This document shows positions 1-5,741 of a DNA stretch of 16,564 nucleotides, piece after piece. The notes under the pieces were generated by a model, which had not been told where the DNA came from, made no database searches, and worked only from the letters and a program-made list of their open reading frames with translations. Position 1 is the stretch's first letter, and every line of letters starts with the position of its first letter. A program made the position numbers and the translations under genes. This DNA comes from Acidobacteriota bacterium (GTDB lineage Bacteria > Acidobacteriota > Terriglobia > Terriglobales > Acidobacteriaceae), in the NCBI GenBank assembly GCA_021798235.1, contig JAJZMO010000221.1, positions 1 to 16,564 on the forward strand, written 5' to 3'.

Positions 1-176
1 AGCTGAGACTCGCGCTTGGGCTATCGCAGGAAGAATTGGCGGAGAAAGCAAATCTTCATCGAAATTACATCGGCGGTATCGAACGCGGCGAACGAAATCT
101 TGGATTGATCAATCTCGTGGAACTTGCGCGTGCGCTTTCCGTAAAACCAGCAAAGCTGCTGGACGGAATTCAGTAG
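1..176 (+). CDS. XRE-family helix-turn-helix regulator, 3' end only
   Basis: The first in-frame codon is at position 3 and the frame runs to TAG at 174-176, giving the last 57 residues. The piece [20 protein letters not shown], followed by ERGERN and [12 protein letters not shown], is the textbook HTH_3/Cro-C1 fold: recognition helix with the Y-I-x-x-I-E-R-G signature, then the closing helix. The protein ends almost directly after the HTH, so it is probably a small stand-alone DNA-binding protein, but the N-terminus is outside the window. Such regulators are common in integrated elements and restriction-modification loci; which one this belongs to cannot be told. The DNA target and role are unknown. 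Confidence 0.8.
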   Translation, partial: LRLALGLSQEELAEKANLHRNYIGGIERGERNLGLINLVELARALSVKPAKLLDGIQ

Positions 177-430
177 GCGGAATGAGTTTGCCATCGCCGG
201 GCACCGCTTCCCCATAAATCCCATTGTCGATTTAGTTCAATAGTGGAACTATATTGACGGACAGCGTGGCTTAAGGAATTGGGCGACAGCGGCAACGGGC
301 TATCGCGAGGGAAGTAGCTGCCGCAGCCATGCCGGAACATATGTGCTGCCCCAAGCCAATCGTCTACTTGGATTATCCCCCGACTCGAAAGCTGCCCAAG
401 ATAAGCTGGCTTGCTCAAAGCAAATTTATT

Positions 431-1119
431 TTATTGTGCGCCGATCGGCAGACATAGTTGCACGTCTGTCGCGGAATGCGACATCTGCGAGGATTTCTTC
501 ATAAACGCTCGGACAAATTCGCTGACCAGGCGCGAAGAATTATCCGCACGAACAGCCATGTGCGTGCCCAGCATCAGGGCCGGATCACTCAGCGGACGGA
601 AGACCATGCCAGGTTGCAAGAGCTACGCATCGCTGTAGCTTGGGTAAGAAAGGCAATGCCTCCCGTTTCCAGCACGAGGTGGAGTGCTTCGTCCGAAGTA
701 AAAATATGATGGATGTTTTTATATCGAACCTTTTCCAAATCCGCGATGTTCATGATCGCTTCATAGATCAATGGATGAACCTGCTTCTGAAAAAGAATCC
801 AGCATGTATCGGTAAGCTGTTTCAGCCATAGTGCCTGCTTGGCAGCCAGTTCGTGGCTTTCCGACATAGCCACATGCAATGGAGCTTGCGCGACCAATAC
901 AGTCGTAAGTCGGGGCGTCTCTGGCGGCTGCGTGATGAAGGCCATATCCATCTCTGCGGAGAGGAGGCTCCGCACCAGATCGCAGGAAAACTCGCTCTTC
1001 ACCTGAACGTTCAGATTGGGGTAGAGAGGTAGATGCAGTGAAAGAGCCGTTGAGATCAACTGCGGGTCGGTGTACGGGAGTACCTCGCCTCTCTGCTTCT
1101 AAAACGAAAAGACCTAAAT
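431..1119 (-). pseudogene. LysR-family transcriptional regulator, decayed (internal deletion and frameshift)
   Basis: Read on the minus strand, a LysR substrate-binding domain is clear: YTDPQLISTALSLHLPLYPN, then the DMAFITQPPETPRLTTVLVA segment and VHPLIYEAIM, up to LETGGIAFLTQA. Near 620-621 the frame breaks (two extra or one missing base): the original frame degenerates, while another frame continues with LQPGMVFRPLSDPAL and RLVSEFVRAFMKK to the TAA at 431-433. Upstream, a short piece HLGLFVLEAERR in a third frame resembles the start of a LysR HTH domain, but joins almost directly to the effector domain around 1085-1095, so roughly 80 residues holding most of the HTH appear deleted. With no DNA-binding domain and at least one frameshift it should be non-functional. 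The exact 5' limit is approximate. Confidence 0.78.
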
Positions 1120-1176
1120 GGCCGATTCTGGCTGCATTGTTCCGGGGACATTTTCTTGCGGGGAAGGTAACCGCAA

Positions 1177-1205
1177 TTGACATGGAACCAGTATTCAACT
1201 ATTCT
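1177..1205 (+). promoter_or_regulatory. Strong sigma70-type promoter of the four-gene operon
   Basis: A perfect -35 TTGACA (1177-1182) is followed after exactly 17 bases by TATTCT (1200-1205), one of the best -35/-10 pairs visible in the window. Transcription would start near 1211, leaving a leader of about 20 bases that contains the AAGGAA ribosome binding site (1217-1222) nine bases before the ATG at 1232. No clear operator palindrome is seen around it, so expression may be constitutive or controlled by a factor whose site I do not recognise. Confidence 0.75.
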
Positions 1206-1231
1206 TTTCCATTAATAAGGAATACTTGAAT

Positions 1232-1609
1232 ATGGCAAAAGCGGAATACACTACATCGAACGGATCGAAGGTCATATTGGAAGGTACTCCTCGTGAGGTA
1301 GCTGACCTCCTCAAACAATTGAACTCGACTTCTTTTGCTTCGCAATCTGCCGCTCCCGCGAAACGCGAGAAGGCACCTAAGAAGTCTGGTGGGTCAAAGA
1401 CGACCCCAACAAATTTGATAGCTACTCTTGTAGATGGGGGTTTTTTTGGGAAGCCTAAAGATCTTGCCTCGGTAAAGGTTGCCTTGGAAGAGTCTGGCCA
1501 TTATTACCCCATCACGACCCTCTCACCGGCCATGCTGCGTTTTGTGAGAAAAAGACAGTTACGACGCATAAAAGAAAAGAACAGATGGCTGTACACCGGA
1601 GGAGCTTGA
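1232..1609 (+). CDS. Small basic protein, probable C-terminal winged helix (operon gene 1)
   Basis: 125 residues from ATG 1232, preferred over TTG 1226 because AAGGAA at 1217-1222 is nine bases from the ATG but only three from the TTG. Residues 1-31 hold a short motif (GSKVILEGTPREVADLLKQL), residues 40-60 a lysine/proline-rich linker, and residues 61-121 a compact domain with FFGKPK, VKVALEESGHYYPI, LSPAMLRFVRKRQLRRI and a closing RWLY strand. The helix-helix-strand order and basic recognition-like helix suggest a winged helix, and the same pattern recurs in the next gene. First gene of a tight operon, one base before gene 2. No enzyme motif is visible. Conserved hypothetical; a nucleic-acid-binding role is inferred only. 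Confidence 0.8.
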   Translation: MAKAEYTTSNGSKVILEGTPREVADLLKQLNSTSFASQSAAPAKREKAPKKSGGSKTTPTNLIATLVDGGFFGKPKDLASVKVALEESGHYYPITTLSPAMLRFVRKRQLRRIKEKNRWLYTGGA

Positions 1610-1610
1610 T

Positions 1611-1919
1611 ATGTCGCAATACGAAGAGATTTTAAAGCGGCTAGAGAAGCTGGAGAAAGCCGTATTTGAGCAGGGCAAAGTTGCGGCCAAGAAACCTGCG
1701 AACTTCGCTGGTCCCTCGGGAGGAATCAAATTTTTACTGACAAAAACGTTTTTCAACAAAAAGCAATCCGCAGCGGCAGTCAGAAAAGAACTCGAACAGA
1801 ATGGATACCACTATCCTATCGCTGCTGTTCAAACAGCCTTGAATAGAGCTTCGGTTAAAGGCGGTCGGTTAAATTCGCTTAAGGAAAACGGCTTAAAAGT
1901 TTATGTAGCAAGAAAGTAA
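1611..1919 (+). CDS. Small basic protein, coiled-coil plus winged-helix-like domain (operon gene 2)
   Basis: 102 residues; ATG one base after the gene 1 stop, with a strong CGGAGGAG ribosome binding site at 1597-1604. Residues 3-22 form a short amphipathic coiled coil (EEILKRLEKLEKAVFEQ), suggesting dimer or hetero-complex formation. Residues 37-100 repeat the gene 1 domain: GGIKFLL, FFNKKQSAAAVRKELEQNG, YHYPIAAVQTALNRA, a basic turn and a final LKVYVARK strand. Shared positions with gene 1 include FF, the LE pair, G-[HY]-[YH]-YPI and the closing aromatic strand, so the two are probably paralogues that arose by duplication and diverged. Function unknown. Confidence 0.8.
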   Translation: MSQYEEILKRLEKLEKAVFEQGKVAAKKPANFAGPSGGIKFLLTKTFFNKKQSAAAVRKELEQNGYHYPIAAVQTALNRASVKGGRLNSLKENGLKVYVARK

Positions 1920-1923
1920 ATCT

Positions 1924-2343
1924 ATGAAAATACACGTACAAGTATTTGATGATGATGGACATATCATTACAGAAGGCGATGTGACTCCACAGACATCTAT
2001 CAAACAGAAAGGTTCAGCCAAGGCCGCGCCGAAAAAACGCGGCGCAGACAGTATGAAGGTGGCACTAGATTTCTCGTTGCCAGAACGTGCATTTTTTAAG
2101 AAGTACGCAGCACGGCTCAGTGGTTCAAAAAAGTTTGTCCTTCTGATCGCATATCTGGCTAAAGGAACGACTGGCCGAGAGGTGTCATCATCTGAGGTGA
2201 TAAAGCATTGGAATAAGATGACTTCTCTGCTTGGAGAATTTAATTGGGCTGTCACCAATAGGGCGCGAGAAAGCGGTTGGGTCGATACAGCAAAGTCAGG
2301 CGTTTACACACTACATGGATCATGGAAAGAAGCCTTCTCCTAA
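1924..2343 (+). CDS. Conserved hypothetical protein with probable C-terminal winged helix (operon gene 3)
   Basis: 139 residues, ATG four bases after the gene 2 stop, with a weak AAGAAAG upstream that fits translational coupling. Residues 1-20 (KIHVQVFDDDGHIITEGDV) look like a short beta segment, residues 22-40 form a Lys/Pro/Ala linker, and residues 43-135 a helical domain. Inside it FVLLIAYLAKG, VSSSEVIKHWNKMTSLLG, EFNWAVTNRARESGWVDT and GVYTL give the helix - helix - recognition helix - wing order of a winged helix, more remote from genes 1 and 2 than they are from each other. No catalytic motif is seen. Its stop overlaps the next start (TAATG at 2341-2345), so genes 3 and 4 are translationally coupled. 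Function unknown. Confidence 0.8.
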   Translation: MKIHVQVFDDDGHIITEGDVTPQTSIKQKGSAKAAPKKRGADSMKVALDFSLPERAFFKKYAARLSGSKKFVLLIAYLAKGTTGREVSSSEVIKHWNKMTSLLGEFNWAVTNRARESGWVDTAKSGVYTLHGSWKEAFS

Positions 2344-3107
2344 TGGACATGGAAGGTCTTTTAGTGCCCGTATTTATCAAAAAGCACATTACAGCGGCGT
2401 TGGACCACTACACGCAGATGGTCGCCAAATTGCGTCGCGGTGAATGGGAGGCCGCTACCAATAGAGCTGGAAAGTTTGTGGAGGCGGTTTTGAAGTCGCT
2501 ATATGTATATAGCGGCAACATTCCTGCCGTTGGGCGTCAATTTAAAGCAGATCAAATAATCAAGGCTCTGGAAAACAGTCCGGCCGGTTCAGTGCCTGAC
2601 ACAATCAAGCTAACTATTCCTAGGGCCTGTCGCTTTATTTACGATGTGGCAAGTAATCGCGGTGCAAGACATGATCCAGATGAAGTGAATCCCAATAAGA
2701 TGGACGCAAATACCGTTGTCATGAATTGTTCATGGATACTCGGAGAAATGTTGCGCTTTGCTCAAAAGGGTACTTTGAACATTGATCAGACTCAAGCCAT
2801 CGTCGAATCTTTAGCACAGCGGCAATATCCCTCCATTGAAGAAGTTGACGGCAGAATTTATTTTCACTATGCCCACTTGAGCGCTACTGATGTCGCGGCT
2901 CTGATCTTAGCTCATGTATATCCCAAACGAATAGCTCGAACGGAACTCATCAAAAACATCGTGCGACATGATTTTTCTGAGCCGAATGCCAGGACAGCCC
3001 TCGGGCGTATTGCACGCCTATATGACGATGATGGAAGCGAAAATCTAAAGGCGCTGGCTCCCTGTTTGCAGAAAGCAGATTCAATTATCCAGTCGCACAA
3101 CGCATGA
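2343..3107 (+). CDS. HEPN-like helical protein with C-terminal winged-helix-like region (operon gene 4)
   Basis: 254 residues from ATG 2343, which overlaps the gene 3 stop by one base; a GGAAAG stretch lies upstream. Residues 14-57 are paired amphipathic helices (EWEAATNRAGKFVEAVLKSL) like the opening of HEPN domains. Residues 90-138 carry IPRACRFIYDVASNRGARH, then DPDEVNPNKMDANTVV and the helix SWILGEMLRFAQ. The NRGARH motif resembles the Arg...His active-site stretch of HEPN or abortive-infection C-terminal domains, but the spacing R106-x3-H110 is shorter than the canonical R-x4-6-H. Residues 171-240 (SATDVAALILAHVYPKRIAR, ELIKNIVRHDF, NARTALGRI) look like another winged helix. A HEPN relation and RNase or toxin activity are inferences; it could also be a structural helical protein. 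Confidence 0.8.
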   Translation: MDMEGLLVPVFIKKHITAALDHYTQMVAKLRRGEWEAATNRAGKFVEAVLKSLYVYSGNIPAVGRQFKADQIIKALENSPAGSVPDTIKLTIPRACRFIYDVASNRGARHDPDEVNPNKMDANTVVMNCSWILGEMLRFAQKGTLNIDQTQAIVESLAQRQYPSIEEVDGRIYFHYAHLSATDVAALILAHVYPKRIARTELIKNIVRHDFSEPNARTALGRIARLYDDDGSENLKALAPCLQKADSIIQSHNA

Positions 3108-3207
3108 ATGTCGGGTAATTTGGGGACAAGCCTGCATTTCAATTGCTCATAATATTGGTGCTGCTAGGCCCTCAGGTTCCATACCAGATGCCTTTGCCGC
3201 AAGATGT

Positions 3208-4356
3208 TTAGCATACTGTTTGTCTGCCCGGCAGTAGCGCCCACGCCGATTGCACACTCTTTTCCAATTGATCTTGTCTTGCCTTTACCCAAGGAGAGTA
3301 ATGTTTCTCTGTGATCCGCACGCTCTTATGTCCGAGCAGGATGGAAACCTGATCGATGGGTACGCCCGCCAGCAGCATCTCCACCGCAAAAGTGTCACGG
3401 AACATATGCGGGAAACAGCGCTTCGCGGTTCCATCGGGTTTCTCCAACTTTGCCAACGCAAACAACCGCCGATAGCTGCGCTGCCAGTCGGCCACGGCAG
3501 ATTTAGGCAGGCCGTTGCCACTCCAGAAGAAATATCGTGGGTTTGGCTTTGGACCTGGAGGTATCGTCCGCACCGCTTCGGCAACCTCAGGCGGAAGCGG
3601 TACGTAGACCGGCGTGCCCGTCTTGGCCTGATAGAGGAGAAGGTTGTCACCGATGAGCCGTGTTTTTTCGAGCGTGATGGCATCGCGGATACGCAGACCA
3701 CTCCAACGCATGAGGAGCGTCAGAATGCGCAGGCGCGTGCCGGTATCGCTGCCAGTTTCTGCGCGGTTCTCGCGATAGGCATAGGTCGCGTCGATGATTC
3801 TGTCGAACTCTTCGCGCGTGAAGTAATCGGTGGGAGGCTGATTGACGCTGATGCGCCCCAGACCATTGGTTGGATTCTGCGCGATCCACCCAGCACGAAT
3901 GCAGAACCAGAAAAATCCCGTCAGCCGCTCCTGTTTTTTCTTCTTGGCGAGAGCGCCGTCCTTCCACGATGCGCGAAAGGACTGGACAGCGCGCAGATCC
4001 AATTCCCGCAGCAGCTTGTAGCCTTCGGCCTTGCACCATTGCAGCAATTGCTTGTGAAAGATGATCTTGAGCTTGTACAGCGTGGCATCGCTCAGCTCAC
4101 GGGCCTTCGCATCGGCAAGATATTCTTCAACCGCCCTCTGGACGGTGACAGGCTCATCTTTCTTGGTGGGATCGTCGGCAGCTTCGATTTTCTGTGCCAA
4201 CAGTTGCGCACGTTCCCAACTGTGGGTTTTCAAGCTGCGCCGCAGGTAGTTGTCAGCTACCGTGCCCTCCACCCACATGGGGCAAGAGCAGCGCTTCCAG
4301 TAGCGGTCGGAAGCCTTCGAGCAACTCTTCAAATGGCGACGATAAAGCGTCAGCAT
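3208..4356 (-). CDS. Tyrosine recombinase/integrase of an ssrA-inserted element
   Basis: 382 residues from ATG 4356; an in-frame GTG at 4374 would add six residues but lies inside a tandem repeat, so I prefer the ATG. Numbering from the GTG, all catalytic residues of the phage-integrase family are present: R228 (SGLRIRD), K251 (QAKTGTPV), H323 and R326 (FPHMFRDTF), H349 (LLGHKSV) and the nucleophile Y359 (EKHYSPW). Residues 75-175 are the SAM-like core-binding domain. The N-terminus has a Cys/His cluster (H14, C18, C29, C31) that may be a small zinc-binding arm domain. It would catalyse site-specific integration and excision at the neighbouring ssrA. It runs convergent to the cargo operon, with about 100 featureless bases between them. 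Confidence 0.95.
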   Translation of the reverse strand: MLTLYRRHLKSCSKASDRYWKRCSCPMWVEGTVADNYLRRSLKTHSWERAQLLAQKIEAADDPTKKDEPVTVQRAVEEYLADAKARELSDATLYKLKIIFHKQLLQWCKAEGYKLLRELDLRAVQSFRASWKDGALAKKKKQERLTGFFWFCIRAGWIAQNPTNGLGRISVNQPPTDYFTREEFDRIIDATYAYRENRAETGSDTGTRLRILTLLMRWSGLRIRDAITLEKTRLIGDNLLLYQAKTGTPVYVPLPPEVAEAVRTIPPGPKPNPRYFFWSGNGLPKSAVADWQRSYRRLFALAKLEKPDGTAKRCFPHMFRDTFAVEMLLAGVPIDQVSILLGHKSVRITEKHYSPWVKARQDQLEKSVQSAWALLPGRQTVC

Positions 4357-4363
4357 GACGAAT

Positions 4364-4385
4364 CTATCGTACACCTATCGTACAC
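4364..4385. repeat. Tandem 11-bp direct repeat between integrase start and ssrA
   Basis: CTATCGTACAC occurs twice without a gap (4364-4374 and 4375-4385), just upstream of the integrase ATG (4356) and about 50 bases from the ssrA 3' end. Its position suits arm-type integrase binding sites or an operator controlling the integrase gene. Between it and ssrA lies an A/T-rich stretch with TATAAA on the minus strand (4405-4400), a possible -10 box with only a poor -35. The function is inferred from position alone. Confidence 0.6.
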
Positions 4386-4432
4386 AGAAGAGAAGCAATT
4401 TTATAAATTAAACAAAATAAGCTACTTAAGTC

Positions 4433-4784
4433 TGGTGGAGGCGGCGGGAGTCGAACCCGCGTCCGAAATTACCCACAGCAAAGAGCCTCCATGCGTAGTC
4501 CAATTCCGATTTGTCTCGTGCCGCGCGCTCAGAATGGACAAGATGCGTGCAGCACCAGCCTGTAGATCTCGTCAGAAAAGCCCAGACGGTGCTCGTCCAA
4601 CCAGTCCGCTGAATGACGTTCTTCCCCGGCTCACGGACGAAGCCAAAGAGAACGGCTACTTATTTAATTAAGCAGCAAGTGCTAGTTGATTGTTAGCAAT
4701 TGTGTTTTTGCAGACGATTACGGGTGCCTACACCCCGGCATGCCTCTTTGCCAAAAGCGATTCCGTCGAAACCGTGACGCCCCC
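4433..4784 (-). ncRNA. ssrA: tmRNA (ssrA)
   Basis: Read on the minus strand, the RNA starts GGGGGCGTCACGGTTTCGAC, the conserved tmRNA 5' end, and ends with the T arm GCGGGTTCGACTCCCGC and CGCCTCCACCA. The first seven bases pair with CGCCTCC (one G-U) to make the tRNA-like acceptor stem, and the encoded CCA fixes the 3' end at 4433; length 352. Between them are the pseudoknot regions and a tag reading frame ending in Leu-Ala-Ala. With SmpB it rescues stalled ribosomes and tags the nascent protein for proteolysis. No classic terminator follows the 3' end; the integrase gene begins about 77 bases on in the same orientation, so read-through is conceivable. The gene is intact despite the insertion, as expected when an element restores the 3' end. 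Confidence 0.96.
4668..4697 (-). other. tmRNA proteolysis-tag reading frame
   Basis: The minus-strand codons GCT AAC AAT CAA CTA GCA CTT GCT GCT TAA encode ANNQLALAA-stop, ending in the Ala-Leu-Ala-Ala type signal recognised by ClpXP-like proteases. A second in-frame stop (TAG) lies four codons further on. The resume codon is taken as the GCT at 4697-4695 by analogy with tags beginning Ala-Asn; the same frame is open further upstream (AAA AAC ACA ATT), so the tag could be a few residues longer. Confidence 0.8.
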
Positions 4785-5207
4785 ATGTGGAGCTGGTGCC
4801 GATCGCATCGGCGTTCAAAGAACTAGCTCCATTCTAGCGCGGAATCGCTGCCAGCGTTGCCAAGCGGCCTTATGAGCCGTGGTTCAGTTTGAGGATGTTG
4901 GCTAACTCTTTCCATCCTGCCCCAAAGACACAGTGTCCTTCTGAGCGCAGCGAATGCCTGCCCTGAGCGAGTTCGTCGAAGGCGGACGAATCGAATGGGA
5001 ATCCAAACGGCCATGGCTGCATCTTTGAGGCAGAAATTCTCTGGATTCTTCATTGCGCTTCGCTCCATTCAGAATGATTCTTTCTTGTTATTCCAATTGC
5101 CCCACGACCGCTTTTTTGTACCTCACACCCCAAGTGAAAAATAATCTTTACATTCATCTACCCCTTGCACAGGATTTTGCTGTACAACAGTTTGCAGGAG
5201 CCATACC
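4785..5207. other. Intergenic region between ssrA and the DoxX gene, with a REP-like repeat
   Basis: About 420 bases with no convincing gene; the open frames here are short and lack a family pattern. From about 4933 to 5080 there is repeat-like sequence: TTCTGAGCGCAGCGAA (about 4939-4954), then GCCCTGAGCGAGTTCGTCGA, and near the other end CATTGCGCTTCGCTCCATTC-AGAA (about 5052-5075), whose complement resembles the first unit. This is the style of dispersed palindromic intergenic elements. The ssrA promoter should lie just right of 4784 on the minus strand, but I see only a TAGAAT without a convincing -35. An AGGAG ribosome binding site for the next gene is at 5196-5200. Confidence 0.5.
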
Positions 5208-5621
5208 ATGAGTCCAGCAGGCGGCGGCAAAGCCGAAAAAGCCATTATTTTCATCCGTATTCTTGTCGGATGGGTCTTCCTATCCGAGGGGATTCAGAAA
5301 TTTCTTTTTCCCAATGATCTGGGCGCAGGTCGCTTCCATCGCATCGGCATCCCTTGGCCTCATCAGACGGCCGTGCTGGTGGCCGTCATTGAAATCCTTT
5401 GCGGCACGGCCGTACTGCTCGGCATGGAGATGCGCTGGGCTACCATCGCACTGCTTTGCGTCAACCTCGGTGCGATTTTCACCACCAAAGTTCCGCTCTT
5501 TCGGCATACCGACATTTGGACCACGCTGCATGAGAGCCGCGTGGATGCCAGCATGTTCTTTGGTTTGATCTTTCTGCTGATTGCTGGCAGTGGCAGCTAC
5601 GCGCTGGAAAATCGACGGTAG
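5208..5621 (+). CDS. DoxX-family small membrane protein
   Basis: 137 residues with GCAGGAG (5194-5200) seven bases before the ATG. Four hydrophobic segments are visible: residues about 12-27 (IIFIRILVGWVFLSEGIQKF), 55-74, 79-97 and 115-130. The first helix with GWVFLSEGIQKFLFP and the following GIPWP loop are characteristic of DoxX/DoxD-like proteins, inner-membrane proteins linked in some bacteria to redox and thiol homeostasis; the substrate here is unknown. The length is normal for the family. It is monocistronic: a repeat-bearing gap precedes it and a hairpin separates it from a convergent gene. Confidence 0.85.
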   Translation: MSPAGGGKAEKAIIFIRILVGWVFLSEGIQKFLFPNDLGAGRFHRIGIPWPHQTAVLVAVIEILCGTAVLLGMEMRWATIALLCVNLGAIFTTKVPLFRHTDIWTTLHESRVDASMFFGLIFLLIAGSGSYALENRR

Positions 5622-5688
5622 CGCATTTCGGTCAGAGTGTTTCCGGTTGTGAAAATGTTGGCGGTGTCCAACCCTGTTGTGTCTTCGG

Positions 5689-5724
5689 TGCCCCATTCAA
5701 GCCGTCCTCTGGCTGAGTGGGGTG
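5689..5724. repeat. Palindromic hairpin between convergent genes (repeat-like, possible terminator)
   Basis: TGCCCCATTCA (5689-5699) pairs with TGAGTGGGGTG (5714-5724) over 11 positions with a few G-T pairs, and inside it GCC (5701-5703) pairs with GGC (5711-5713) around a seven-base loop. The hairpin lies in the 120 bases between the ends of the DoxX gene and the GH79 gene, so it could stop transcription from both sides, although neither strand has a proper T-run after it. The CCCCATTCA...TGAGTGGGG form resembles dispersed palindromes I associate with acidobacterial genomes. Confidence 0.55.
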
Positions 5725-5741
5725 AAGGCAAGTGCCGCGCG

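Larger units (their letters stand above)
1177..4433. mobile_element. Probable integrative element inserted at the 3' end of ssrA (right part)
   Basis: A tyrosine recombinase sits next to the intact 3' end of ssrA (CCA end at 4433), the standard arrangement for islands that use tmRNA as attachment site. The segment is visibly more A/T-rich than the core genes to the right, and its cargo of hypothetical genes ends about 100 bases from the integrase gene. The right boundary follows from the tmRNA end. The left boundary given here is only the start of the clearly foreign operon: no second copy of the ssrA 3' end was found by eye between 1 and 4300, so the true left end may be beyond the window, with the XRE gene and LysR remnant possibly inside the element. 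Confidence 0.5.

Noticed and set aside
170..418. A short minus-strand open frame in the gap after the XRE gene
   Set aside because: Odd composition, overlaps the XRE end, and no ribosome binding site or family pattern; the gap 177-430 is left empty.
761..1198. A 145-codon minus-strand open frame
   Set aside because: Mostly a wrong frame of the LysR remnant; only its HLGLFVLEAERR piece is used, as a trace of the lost HTH.
2476..2486. A match to the ssrA 3' end (GTGGAGGCGG) inside operon gene 4
   Set aside because: Only about ten bases and inside a coding codon run; not enough for an attachment-site copy.
3250..4671. A 473-codon open frame on the plus strand
   Set aside because: It is antisense to the integrase, whose catalytic residues are all present, and runs on through ssrA; no family pattern is seen in it.
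4823..5068. An 81-codon minus-strand open frame near the ssrA upstream region
   Set aside because: It runs through repeat-like sequence and has no plausible protein pattern.
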